Shown: positions 1-7,766 of the stretch, one piece after another
Layout of the letters: the number at the start of each line of letters is the position of its first letter
Numbering within the stretch: the stretch's first letter is position 1
NCBI RefSeq assembly: GCF_900115135.1
Contig: NZ_FOVK01000011.1
Location: forward strand, 1 to 61,631
Direction of reading: 5' to 3'
Length of the DNA stretch: 61,631 nucleotides
From: Proteiniclasticum ruminis
Lineage (GTDB): Bacteria > Bacillota > Clostridia > Clostridiales > Clostridiaceae
Position numbers and translations under genes: made by a program
The notes under the pieces: generated by a model
The model's database searches: none
What the model saw: the letters and a program-made list of their open reading frames with translations, nothing else
Told to the model about the DNA's origin: nothing

Positions 1-213
1 TACATTGAGTATAAAGCAGGTCTTTCAGGCATAAAAGTAGAGTATGTAGGCCCCGAATATACCAGTCAAATCTGCCCAGAGTGTGGAGAAAAAAACAAGG
101 CAAGGGATAGAAAATATAAATGCTCATGTGGTTTCAAAACACATAGAGATAGAGTTGGTGCAATGAATATCATTAAAGCACCTGTGATAGATAGTAAAAG
201 TCTATCAGCCTAA
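1..213 (+). CDS. tnpB: TnpB (IS200/IS605 OrfB) RNA-guided nuclease, C-terminal fragment
   Basis: The reading frame is open from base 1 and gives the last 70 residues of a TnpB/OrfB protein; the start lies outside the window. Visible are the two CxxC knuckles of the C-terminal zinc finger (CPEC and CSCG, about 16 residues apart) followed by the HRDRVGAMNI stretch that carries the third RuvC aspartate. In the family TnpB is an RNA-guided DNA nuclease that helps the IS element persist, using an RNA that overlaps the 3' end of its own gene. The reading frame is intact as far as it can be seen, so this copy could be functional; whether a TnpA partner exists cannot be judged here. Confidence 0.9.
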   Translation, partial: YIEYKAGLSGIKVEYVGPEYTSQICPECGEKNKARDRKYKCSCGFKTHRDRVGAMNIIKAPVIDSKSLSA

Positions 214-340
214 GATACTAAATGTACTGTCTTAGGAGGGGCGATGGCATGCCCTCAGCTTGGGGTCATACTCGCCTACTGGAAACAGACTGGCGTTTAA
301 TCACCCAAGAATCCCATTGCTTTAGCTGTGGGAGTGTCAA
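214..340 (+). ncRNA. Putative 3' part of TnpB guide RNA (reRNA/omegaRNA) and IS right end
   Basis: The 127 bases after the tnpB stop are rich in short inverted repeats and end in a stem-loop with arms CCCATTGC and GCTGTGGG (313-332) around TTTA, followed by AGTGTCAA. This closely resembles the conserved scaffold end known for ISDra2-type TnpB RNAs (hairpin, then a G-rich step and TCAA), after which the guide begins. I therefore place the element's right end at about 340 and a guide of about 16-20 nt at 341-360. The RNA probably starts inside tnpB, upstream of the part listed here. The boundary is inferred from motif resemblance. Confidence 0.6.
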
Positions 341-583
341 GGGGGACTTTTCCTTGGAGATCCTTTCCAGTCAGAAAGATTCCTCCAAACTTCGGATCAA
401 AAACAGTACCGGCTCCGCCATTATTCATTTCAGACCCAAGTTTAAACTTTTCATAGATGTGTATTTTCCGGATAAATAGAGTCAGAAGTGAGAATGACTT
501 TGGGAATAAAACACGGGTTTATTATCCTTTGTTTTGAGAAACTGACGAAAGCTTGAAGAAGTAATAATTAATTCACAAACAAG
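341..583. other. Right flank of the IS element, no confident gene
   Basis: This is the sequence into which the IS200/IS605 element appears to have inserted. Reading frames are open on both strands for roughly 45 codons (plus strand ending with a stop at 477-479; minus strand reading toward the junction), so it may hold the torn end of an older gene, but I do not recognise either translation. No start codon with a ribosome binding site is seen. Confidence 0.35.
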
Positions 584-612
584 TTGATTTTTGCAGGGCT
601 CTCAATTATCAT
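584..612 (+). promoter_or_regulatory. Putative sigma-A promoter of the DUF1622 gene
   Basis: TTGATT at 584-589, a 17-bp spacer and TATCAT at 607-612 lie about 33 bp before the start codon of the DUF1622 gene. Confidence 0.5.
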
Positions 613-644
613 GAGGCTAGTATCATATAACAGGGGAGTGTATT

Positions 645-998
645 ATGTTAGCTTCATTTTTCGACCATTATTTACCTGTCGTCATCTATCTTTTGGAGTT
701 CATGGGTGTTGTTGTAATTGTGATTACTGCAACAAAAGCGTTCGGAATTTATCTGAAAGGTGTTTTGTCACGGCATATAGAAGACGACCAGATCAAAACA
801 GATTTTTCAAAAGGCTTGGGTATGTCTTTGGAATTTCTACTATCAGCAGAGGTGCTGAAAACCATTATTATCCATACAAAAGATGAGCTCATGGTTTTGG
901 GTATCATCATGGGATTAAGAATTATCGTAGGATTTCTTCCTCAGCTGATGCACTCAGGTGGATTCAAGAAACCTTCCATTTTCAAAAAAGCTGCATAA
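645..998 (+). CDS. DUF1622 family membrane protein
   Basis: A 117-residue protein with three hydrophobic stretches (about residues 8-32, 57-72 and 80-98) and the central SLEFLLSAEVLKTI segment typical of DUF1622 proteins, which are small integral membrane proteins of unknown function. The start is the ATG at 645, preceded by CAGGGGAG at a suitable distance. It stands alone between the IS element and a terminator. Length matches the family. Confidence 0.85.
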   Translation: MLASFFDHYLPVVIYLLEFMGVVVIVITATKAFGIYLKGVLSRHIEDDQIKTDFSKGLGMSLEFLLSAEVLKTIIIHTKDELMVLGIIMGLRIIVGFLPQLMHSGGFKKPSIFKKAA

Positions 999-1014
999 AA
1001 CATAGGTTTTCAAG

Positions 1015-1046
1015 GGAGCTGACAAGGTGTTCAGCTCCTATTGTTT
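1015..1046 (+). terminator. Rho-independent terminator after the DUF1622 gene
   Basis: GGAGCTGA and TCAGCTCC form an 8-bp stem (1015-1038) followed by a T-rich stretch. Confidence 0.7.
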
Positions 1047-1087
1047 TCTCAAAGATCCATTAGAACGTCTACTGTGAATGACGGCAG

Positions 1088-1136
1088 AAAACCCTGCAGT
1101 TTCCAGGCAACACCATGGAACTGCAGGGTTTTTGTC
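1088..1136. terminator. Bidirectional terminator
   Basis: A long stem with arms around AACCCTGCAGTT/CCA and its complement (1089-1105 with 1116-1132) has an A-run on the left and T-run on the right. It lies just downstream of the minus-strand glucosidase stop and can also stop plus-strand transcription. Confidence 0.85.
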
Positions 1137-2822
1137 TTATACTTTATAAAGTCTCCCCTCGTAGGGCTGAAGCTTTATTGAAGGCATGAAGGGAAGAGTA
1201 TCATAGGTGCAAAGCACAGGTTTGAAATTATAAGCAGAAACATCCATGAGGTTTGCTTCTGCCAGGGAACCGGACAGATTGATGACGATGAGATAGGTTT
1301 CTTCACCTTGTTGTCTCAGGTAAGACAGCACTTTCTTATTATCTATATCCACAGGAACAAAGCTCCCAGTGCTTAGCACTTCTGAACTCTTTCGGATTTC
1401 TATGAGTTTTTTATAGAAGGAGAGAATGGAGTTTTCTCTTTTCAGCTCTTTTTCCACATTAATATAGCTGCAGTTGGGATTTACTTTCATCCACGGTGTA
1501 CCTGTGGTGAATCCTGCATTTTTTTCATCAGACCATTGCATGGGGGTACGTGCGTGGTCTCTTGTCATCTTCTGGATCACCTTTCTTGCCAGAGGTTTTG
1601 GCAGATGCATCATCTCCTGCAGCACTTTGAAGTCATTGATGGCTTCGAAATCCCTCCAGTCCTCTTCCTCCAGATGACAGTTGGTCATGCCGATCTCTTC
1701 TCCCTGATAAAGGAAGGGGGTACCCCTTAAGGTGAAGTTCAGCATCGCCAGAGATTTGGCGGACTTACGCCTGAAAGCTCCGTCATGGCCGAATCTTGAG
1801 ACCTGCCGTGGCTGGTCGTGGTTGCTCAAAAAGTTTCCGAGCCATCCGCCGCCTTTTTCGACACCAATCTGCCAGCGGATGATGAGATCTTTCAGTTCCT
1901 TTGGTGTCCAGCGGTATCCTTTTCTGAAATCAAACTTGCCCAAGGGTCCGCATCCAATGAGGTGCACATCAAACTGGAACATCATCTGAAGCTTCTTCTC
2001 TTCGGGTCTCGTATAGGCGTTGAGATCCTCAAGACTTGTGACCATCCCTTCTCCTACCGTAAACACATCCTCATACTGAGAGAGTATCTTCTCGTGCATC
2101 TCTTTCACGTACTCATGGGATTTGGGCAAGGAGACAATATGTTCAAAGGGAAAGTCCAGTTTTTTTCCTTTACCTGCTGGAGGGAGCCCTTCTTTCTTGG
2201 CGATGGTATTGATGACATCCATTCGGAAGCCAAGAATTCCTTTATCCAGCCAGAATCTCATGATCTCATAGATTCCTTCCCGGACTTTCTCATTTTCCCA
2301 ATTGAGATCACATTGGTTGGGGGTGAACAAAGTCAGGTAGAACTCATCAGAGTTCGGGTCTTTCTGCCAGGCGCTGCCACCGAAGGCACTGAGCCAGTTG
2401 TTTGGTGGCAGAAGCTCTCCTTTTTTATTTCGTTTCCCTTGCTTGAAAATATAGTAGTTCCGATAAGGGGAGTCTTTGCTTTTTACAGCTTCCTGAAACC
2501 AAGGATGCTGGTCAGAGGTGTGATTTGCCACAAGGTCCATGACGATATCAATGCCCAGGTTTTTGCTTTGATGAAGCAGTTCATCAAAGTCCTCCATGGA
2601 TCCGAACTCCGGATTGATTTTATAGTAATCATCAATGTCATAGCCATAATCTTTATTTCCGGTGGCATAAATGGGAGAAAGCCAGATGGTATCTGCGCCA
2701 AGGCTTTTTATGTAGTCAAGCTTTCCGGTGATGCCTTGAAGATCTCCAATCCCGTCCCCATTGCTGTCTTTGAAAGATCGTGGCCATATCTGATAGACAA
2801 TGCGGTGCTTAAAATTCCCCAT
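1137..2822 (-). CDS. malL: GH13 oligo-1,6-glucosidase / alpha-glucosidase
   Basis: A 561-residue, full-length GH13 enzyme without a signal peptide, so it acts on short alpha-glucosides already imported into the cytoplasm. The (beta/alpha)8 catalytic core shows DLVANHTS (96-103), the nucleophile D202 in GFRMDV, the acid/base E258 in VGEG, and D336 in FLSNHDQPR. The residue after the nucleophile is Val (MDV), which in this subfamily goes with preference for alpha-1,6 bonds, and the QPDLN-like loop reads QCDLN (170-174). Start ATG at 2822 follows AGGAGGAAA. It stands alone with its own promoter and terminator. It could also act on isomaltose, palatinose or trehalulose-type sugars; the symbol is tentative. 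Confidence 0.9.
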   Translation of the reverse strand: MGNFKHRIVYQIWPRSFKDSNGDGIGDLQGITGKLDYIKSLGADTIWLSPIYATGNKDYGYDIDDYYKINPEFGSMEDFDELLHQSKNLGIDIVMDLVANHTSDQHPWFQEAVKSKDSPYRNYYIFKQGKRNKKGELLPPNNWLSAFGGSAWQKDPNSDEFYLTLFTPNQCDLNWENEKVREGIYEIMRFWLDKGILGFRMDVINTIAKKEGLPPAGKGKKLDFPFEHIVSLPKSHEYVKEMHEKILSQYEDVFTVGEGMVTSLEDLNAYTRPEEKKLQMMFQFDVHLIGCGPLGKFDFRKGYRWTPKELKDLIIRWQIGVEKGGGWLGNFLSNHDQPRQVSRFGHDGAFRRKSAKSLAMLNFTLRGTPFLYQGEEIGMTNCHLEEEDWRDFEAINDFKVLQEMMHLPKPLARKVIQKMTRDHARTPMQWSDEKNAGFTTGTPWMKVNPNCSYINVEKELKRENSILSFYKKLIEIRKSSEVLSTGSFVPVDIDNKKVLSYLRQQGEETYLIVINLSGSLAEANLMDVSAYNFKPVLCTYDTLPFMPSIKLQPYEGRLYKV

Positions 2823-2853
2823 ACTTTCCTCCTAAAACTTTACTGATAGTACT

Positions 2854-2862
2854 ATTATAGCA
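2854..2862 (-). promoter_or_regulatory. Extended -10 promoter of the glucosidase gene
   Basis: Read on the minus strand, TGCTATAAT is a perfect extended -10 element about 32 bp before the start codon; no good -35 box is present. Confidence 0.55.
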
Positions 2863-2937
2863 GTTGAATTGCTCTTTTTCTGTACAGAGGTGTATATTTT
2901 AGATCTTTTTCAGATTCTCTTCAGAAGCTGGTTCCAT

Positions 2938-2962
2938 AAAAAAAGGACCTTGCAGTCCTTTT
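2938..2962 (-). terminator. Terminator of the lipoprotein gene
   Basis: AAAAGGAC and GTCCTTTT form an 8-bp stem around a 6-base loop, flanked by an A-run that is the T-run on the minus strand. Confidence 0.75.
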
Positions 2963-2981
2963 ACGTATGCTGATCATCATG

Positions 2982-3449
2982 CTACTTCTCAAACTCAAAA
3001 ATCGTCATGATATGATCTTTGTTCCCCACAGGGGTGGGAATGGTTTCACCAATCCAGAGCTGCGTGTCTGTATGATAGATCCACCAGCTTGTTTTTTCAC
3101 CAGAAGACTCACGAACGGCATAGATTCCTTTCAGCTGTTCCATGGGGAAAGTGCTTTCTGAGAGTTCGAACATTTCATCATCAACTTTTTCCACAGAGAT
3201 GTACTGAGGATCCGAAAGCTCTACGAGGAACTCTTTACTGAGAATCTTGAAAAGATTCTTATCAATGGTCACTTCTGCTCCATCCATGGTGCTGTCAAAG
3301 ACTTCCAGCATGCTGGAGGAAAGTGGAGACAGATAAACTGCTTTCTTAAAACGGTAGGTGCCATAGAAATCATCCGGGTTCTGATCAGAACAGGCAGAAA
3401 ACAGGAAAAGTGACAGACAAAGGAGCATCAGCTGAGTAAGTTTTTTCAT
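2982..3449 (-). CDS. Putative lipoprotein of unknown function
   Basis: 155 residues. The N-terminus is a typical lipoprotein signal: positive MKK, a hydrophobic run, and the lipobox LFSAC with the modified cysteine at residue 20. The mature part is mostly polar with predicted beta content and contains a WWIYHTDTQLWIGE stretch. I recognise no domain. Start ATG at 3449 follows GGGGGGAG. Likely exported and anchored on the outer face of the membrane. Single gene with its own terminator. Confidence 0.75.
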   Translation of the reverse strand: MKKLTQLMLLCLSLFLFSACSDQNPDDFYGTYRFKKAVYLSPLSSSMLEVFDSTMDGAEVTIDKNLFKILSKEFLVELSDPQYISVEKVDDEMFELSESTFPMEQLKGIYAVRESSGEKTSWWIYHTDTQLWIGETIPTPVGNKDHIMTIFEFEK

Positions 3450-3527
3450 AAAATCTCCCCCCTTTTGAAGAGATGGTGGATAGGTATGAGGCTGCTTAGC
3501 AGGATAAACGAACAGGAGGAAGGAGTG

Positions 3528-4196
3528 CTACTTCTTCTGGCAGTCCCCTTCATAAAGTCCTACAGTACGGGTGACATCCACCGTAAAAAGAATTCCGTGA
3601 CCTGGTTTCTCAAGATCCAGCTCTTTCGTCACAGCGTGGACAATATCATCGGTATGACAGTGCTGAGAAAGAATCAGGATGATCTCTTTCAGAGGCTCTA
3701 CAGTCATGGAAAAGGGAAGCTTCTCTTCTTTGATGCCTGAGCCTTTTCCATTGATCAGCGTCGCACCGAAGGCACCTGCCGCTTTGGCAGTATCGATGAC
3801 CTTCTGTCCTTTTCCCTGGTCGACTATGGTAAAGATGGCTTCATAATTTTTCATGTGGTCACGATCCTCCTCAAGTAAAGGCTCTATACGGTAGGCGCTT
3901 CGGATGGTCCTGATGGGCAAGGTGAAGGCAATGCCGTTTTTAGGTTTATCCAGCCTCTGGTCTTTTACGATTTTTTCCATCACAGTCTGACCCTCCTGCT
4001 CTTTTGAAACACAAAGGACCAGTTCCTTCCGGATATCCGATACACCAATGAACTGCAGCATGCTGCTGTCGATGGTCCCATGCCCCATGAATACGGCAGC
4101 GTCAGATATTCCGTAACGGCTGGCAAGCTTCGCCACTCGGGCTCCATTTTTATGGTTGACGATATAGACAAAGAGACTCCACTTCTGTTTTTCCAT
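3528..4196 (-). CDS. Tandem P-II-like regulatory protein
   Basis: Two successive ferredoxin-like P-II domains in one chain (about residues 5-100 and 115-218). Each half has a comparable pattern: a core strand, then a glycine/alanine-rich turn (KLASRYGISDAAVFMGHGT; DTAKAAGAFGATLINGKGSG) matching the P-II T-loop region, and a second strand with the PGHGI/PKNGI motif before an FTLPI/FTVDV strand. Single-domain P-II proteins form trimers that sense ATP/ADP and 2-oxoglutarate; tandem forms occur in Clostridia and their ligands are little known. I chose the ATG at 4196, since the upstream GTG at 4205 overlaps the ribosome binding site AAAGGTGG. No transporter or amtB gene adjoins it. Confidence 0.75.
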   Translation of the reverse strand: MEKQKWSLFVYIVNHKNGARVAKLASRYGISDAAVFMGHGTIDSSMLQFIGVSDIRKELVLCVSKEQEGQTVMEKIVKDQRLDKPKNGIAFTLPIRTIRSAYRIEPLLEEDRDHMKNYEAIFTIVDQGKGQKVIDTAKAAGAFGATLINGKGSGIKEEKLPFSMTVEPLKEIILILSQHCHTDDIVHAVTKELDLEKPGHGILFTVDVTRTVGLYEGDCQKK

Positions 4197-4344
4197 GATG
4201 GCCACCTTTCCAGATTTTCATAGGGTTCTTTTGCTTATAGAATTAGTATACAATAACTTCTTCTTTTAAGTCGGTCCCTTATGTTACGATTTTGTGAAGT
4301 TGACAAAAATACACCTGGAAAGATGCCGCAGATGCATGATTTCA

Positions 4345-4373
4345 TTGTTCTTGGAGAGTTCTCTGTCTATAAT
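4345..4373 (+). promoter_or_regulatory. Putative promoter of folC
   Basis: TTGTTC at 4345-4350, a 17-bp spacer and a perfect TATAAT at 4368-4373. It lies downstream of the most upstream in-frame ATG (4294) and so argues against that start. Confidence 0.5.
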
Positions 4374-4404
4374 AGAGAAGAAGATATGTGAGGAGAGAAG
4401 TGTC

Positions 4405-5772
4405 ATGAATTATGAAGAAGCTTTAAGCTATATAGAGAATACGCAGAAGTTTGGCAGCATTCTTGGGTTGGAGAGGATAGCCAAGCTCCTGGAAATGATG
4501 GGCAATCCTCAGAAGAAACTGAAGTTCATCCACGTGGCAGGCACCAATGGAAAAGGCTCCACTTGCGCCTTCATGCAGAGTGTTCTGACCCAGGCAGGCT
4601 ATAAAGTGGGGATGTATACTTCTCCGTCCTTTCTCCGGTTTACAGATCGGATCCGGATCGGCAAAGAGGAAATGGATGAGGACCGAATGGCGGAAATCAT
4701 GACCCGCATCAAATACAATATTGAGGAGATGGTTCTTTCAGGACTTCAAAGTCCCACAGAGTTTGAGATCATCACAGCATTGGGGCTGGTGTACTTTTAT
4801 GAGGAAAACTGTGATCTTGTGATTCTGGAAGTGGGGCTTGGCGGCAGACTGGATTCCACCAATGTCATTGAAGCACCGCTGGTGTCAGTGATCACACCCA
4901 TTGATTATGATCATATGGATATTCTCGGCAGCACACTGGAAGAGATTGCAGGGGAAAAGGCAGGGATTCTCAAGGCTGGCAGTGAGCTTGTTTTATACCC
5001 TCAAAAGAAAGAAGCAGAAAAGGTGATCCTGAAAAAAGCGGAAGAGCTTCAGATTCCGGTGCATAAAGTCAGCTTTAGAGACAGCCGGGTACTGAAGTTC
5101 GATGGGCTTTATCAGAAGTTTTCCTATGAAGGAGAGGAGTACCGCCTGTCTATTCTTGGGGAGCATCAGATAAAAAATGCGCTGGTTGCCATAGAAGCGC
5201 TGTATGCGTTGGAGAAACATGGGTTTAGAGTACCTCACGAGAGCCTTGTAAGAGGCTTGTCTGTGGCGAAATGGCCGGGACGTTTTGAAATTCTGCAAAT
5301 TGAACCTACCGTAATCATTGATGGAGCTCATAACCTTCAAGGAGTCCAGGTGCTGAAGAGCAATCTTATGAAGTACTATAGAGGGAAGAAAATCACTATA
5401 ATCCTTGGTGTATTAAAAGATAAGATGTACAGAGAGATGATCCGTGAACTGCTTCCTCTTGCCAAAAATTTCAAGCTCATTACGGTGAATAATGTGAGAG
5501 CACTTCCTGCAGAGGCGATTTCAGAAGAAATACGCAAGGTGGAAGAGGAAATCCACGAAGAGAGTGCAGCGAAGGCAGCATCTCAAAAGAAGAAAAGAAA
5601 AAAAGAGTTTGATTTTGAAGAAGTTTCCTATGTGAGAAAAGAGTGCTTCGCTACTGTAGAGGAAGCAGTGGACAGTGCACTAAATGAGTCAGAACCGGAC
5701 GACATCATCTGCGCTCTGGGGTCCCTTTATTACATTCCTGAAGTGCATCGGTATTTTGGGGAAGAAGACTAG
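4405..5772 (+). CDS. folC: Bifunctional folylpolyglutamate synthase / dihydrofolate synthase
   Basis: 455-residue ATP-dependent ligase that adds glutamate to folates (and possibly to dihydropteroate). The Mur-ligase fold shows the P-loop HVAGTNGKGST (43-53), GLGGRLDSTN, the DYDHMDILG segment and the C-terminal domain entry VIIDGAHN. The start is ATG 4405, preceded by GAGGAGAG; the promoter TATAAT lies just upstream, which excludes the longer open frame. Odd feature: about 30 residues of highly charged sequence (EE.., then KKKRKK) are inserted in the C-terminal domain before FDFEEVSY. No other folate gene is near. Confidence 0.92.
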   Translation: MNYEEALSYIENTQKFGSILGLERIAKLLEMMGNPQKKLKFIHVAGTNGKGSTCAFMQSVLTQAGYKVGMYTSPSFLRFTDRIRIGKEEMDEDRMAEIMTRIKYNIEEMVLSGLQSPTEFEIITALGLVYFYEENCDLVILEVGLGGRLDSTNVIEAPLVSVITPIDYDHMDILGSTLEEIAGEKAGILKAGSELVLYPQKKEAEKVILKKAEELQIPVHKVSFRDSRVLKFDGLYQKFSYEGEEYRLSILGEHQIKNALVAIEALYALEKHGFRVPHESLVRGLSVAKWPGRFEILQIEPTVIIDGAHNLQGVQVLKSNLMKYYRGKKITIILGVLKDKMYREMIRELLPLAKNFKLITVNNVRALPAEAISEEIRKVEEEIHEESAAKAASQKKKRKKEFDFEEVSYVRKECFATVEEAVDSALNESEPDDIICALGSLYYIPEVHRYFGEED

Positions 5773-5891
5773 CCTTTTTCGTCATGTTCTTTTCACCGGC
5801 TTGTCATCTTCATGTAACCCGGTGGAACGCTTTAAAAGGTAGAATTTAAGTACAAAACAAATAGATTGTGTGAGAAGGAAGTGCTTTTCAA

Positions 5892-7025
5892 ATGAAAAAG
5901 CTTACGTGGGTTTCGCTGCTTATGGTGGTCCTCATGATGGTAACAGCCTGCAATAAAAGTAACATAGAAACACCGGAGTCCGCGACACCGGAAGCTCCAG
6001 CAGAATCTCCAGGGGAACCTGAGATGGAACCGGAGTCACCGGCAGAAGAAGTAGAGACACCTTCTGAGGAAGGGGCTGGGATCACTTATACCGTGGACGA
6101 ACTGTATCCTTTTGAGGAGAATGTCTACCGCGTTTATGAAGGGATGGGCAATGAGTTTGCTGGTTACGATGAATATGTGGATTTTCTGGATGGCAGCCGC
6201 ATTCAGTTAAGAAGAAATAATGGTGGTACGGAAATCGTCAGCGTTCTGGAAAAGAAAGACGGTATGCTTGTTGAAATCATCAGCAGACCGGAAACTTATT
6301 ATAAAGAGAACTTTCTGGATAAAGATCCTGAAGAAAACAGGATTCTGTTAAAAGAACCCCTTACTTTAGACGCCAGCTGGGACAGTGAAGGTCAGACAGC
6401 AACGGTTACGGGTGTGGATGTGGAAGTGAAGACAGGGATTGGCACTTTTACAGCTCTGGAAGTGACGAGAGTCACAAAGGGGAAGGAATCAGAAAAACGA
6501 GTGGAGTATTATGTAAGAGGAATGGGACTTGTGAAAGTCACAGATACGGGAAAAGAGTACGAGGTCAGTGCAACCTTAACCAAGATGGAAGGAAACGCCA
6601 TCCGAAAGAGATTTGTCAATTTCTATTACCCCAATGCTCAGGACGAGAGGATTTTCCTTTACAGAAAGGAAATTTCCTTTACGACCAACGACATCCCAAA
6701 GATCCTCATCATCAATGCCTATAAGGAGCTTCCCAAAGAAGCTGTACCAGTGCTTACAAAGAACACCAAGGTGAATTACCTGTATCTCAACCAGGATGGA
6801 AGAGTGTATCTGGATCTCACCAAGGAATTCCTGCAGGAAATGAATGCGGGAGCTGGCTATGAAGGGCTGATTCTTCAGTCTTTGGCCAATACCATTGGAG
6901 ACTATTATGGTGTAAGCAAAGTGATGCTGACCATCGATGGCAAGACCTATGAATCCGGACATATTGTGCTGGAAAAGTTTGAGGCGCTGGAAGTCAATTA
7001 TGACAGCATTGTGGACATGAATTAA
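5892..7025 (+). CDS. GerMN-domain lipoprotein
   Basis: 377 residues. A lipoprotein signal ends in the lipobox VTAC (Cys20). A low-complexity linker rich in Glu, Pro and Ser follows (about 25-62). The middle part (65-230) is beta-rich and unassigned. The C-terminal third (about 250-370) matches the GerMN fold, with LYLNQDGRVYLDLTKEF, then LQSLANTIGDYYGVSKVMLTIDGK. GerMN domains occur in the spore germination protein GerM and other surface proteins of Bacillota, where they are thought to bind at the cell surface. Start ATG at 5892 follows a GAAGGAAG site. Single gene with a strong terminator. Confidence 0.8.
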   Translation: MKKLTWVSLLMVVLMMVTACNKSNIETPESATPEAPAESPGEPEMEPESPAEEVETPSEEGAGITYTVDELYPFEENVYRVYEGMGNEFAGYDEYVDFLDGSRIQLRRNNGGTEIVSVLEKKDGMLVEIISRPETYYKENFLDKDPEENRILLKEPLTLDASWDSEGQTATVTGVDVEVKTGIGTFTALEVTRVTKGKESEKRVEYYVRGMGLVKVTDTGKEYEVSATLTKMEGNAIRKRFVNFYYPNAQDERIFLYRKEISFTTNDIPKILIINAYKELPKEAVPVLTKNTKVNYLYLNQDGRVYLDLTKEFLQEMNAGAGYEGLILQSLANTIGDYYGVSKVMLTIDGKTYESGHIVLEKFEALEVNYDSIVDMN

Positions 7026-7035
7026 TAGCAGCTGA

Positions 7036-7071
7036 AAAACCCGCCTGAGTTTCTGCTCAGACGGGTTTTTC
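7036..7071. terminator. Bidirectional terminator between convergent genes
   Basis: Stem AAACCCGCCTGAG with CTCAGACGGGTTT around TTTCTG, with A- and T-runs on either side; it serves the GerMN gene and the ccdA operon. Confidence 0.85.
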
Positions 7072-7088
7072 TATGCGGATCAACAGTT

Positions 7089-7766
7089 CTAGAAGTTGAA
7101 GAATCTCTGGTAGTAACCAAAAAGATCAAAAGCCATCAGCACACCCACAAGAATCAGGAAGATGCCTGATATTTTAGTGATGAGGGTATAATGCTTTTTG
7201 ATGAAATGGAAAGCCTGTTCCAGTTTGGAGAAGAGTATGCCTGTGATGAGAAAAGGCAGACCAAGTCCCATGGAGAAGACAAAGAGGTAGAACATGCCAA
7301 GACCCAGGGTTCCTGCATCCGCTGCAAGGATCAGTGCCGCTCCCAGGAAGGTGCCAAGGCAGGGAGACCACCCAAAGGAGAAGACAATACCAAAGATCAT
7401 GGCACTGAAGAACCCGCTGCCTTCTTTCTTCATCTGAAGACCTCTTTGATAGTTGAGGAAAGGAATCTTCACAAATCCACCCATGTTGAGACCAAACAGG
7501 ATGATCACAATGCCGCCGATTCTCTGAAGAAGCACTCGGTTCTGGCTTAGGAGGCTTCCTAAGGCTGTAGCGGTGGCCCCTAGAGTGACAAAGACGATGG
7601 TGAATCCTAGAATAAAGCCCAGGATATTCACAAGGAGCTCTTTTCCCTTCTTCTGGCTCTCATTGCTGAGATACATGAGAAAAACAGGGAACATCGGCAG
7701 AATGCATGGGGAAATAAAAGTCAGGACGCCTTCAAAAAAGAGAAGACCAAGTACTACAAAATCCAT
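7089..7766 (-). CDS. ccdA: CcdA-type thiol-disulfide transmembrane reductase
   Basis: 225 residues with six predicted membrane segments. The two redox cysteines of the DsbD/CcdA family are in place, C21 in ISPCILPMFP and C136 in GWSPCLGTF. The protein carries reducing equivalents from cytoplasmic thioredoxin across the membrane to extracytoplasmic thiol proteins. The gene begins immediately after the stop codon of the upstream TlpA-like gene with no gap, so the two are translated together and CcdA presumably reduces that partner. Confidence 0.9.
   Translation of the reverse strand: MDFVVLGLLFFEGVLTFISPCILPMFPVFLMYLSNESQKKGKELLVNILGFILGFTIVFVTLGATATALGSLLSQNRVLLQRIGGIVIILFGLNMGGFVKIPFLNYQRGLQMKKEGSGFFSAMIFGIVFSFGWSPCLGTFLGAALILAADAGTLGLGMFYLFVFSMGLGLPFLITGILFSKLEQAFHFIKKHYTLITKISGIFLILVGVLMAFDLFGYYQRFFNF

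Noticed and set aside
222-479. 85-codon open frame over the IS right end
   Set aside because: It begins at an unsupported start inside the putative TnpB RNA scaffold and crosses the element boundary; only the part after 341 could be a gene remnant, and it is not recognisable.
1818-2846. 342-codon open frame on the plus strand
   Set aside because: It is the mirror of the GH13 glucosidase gene, which has all catalytic motifs on the opposite strand; the plus-strand translation looks like no protein.
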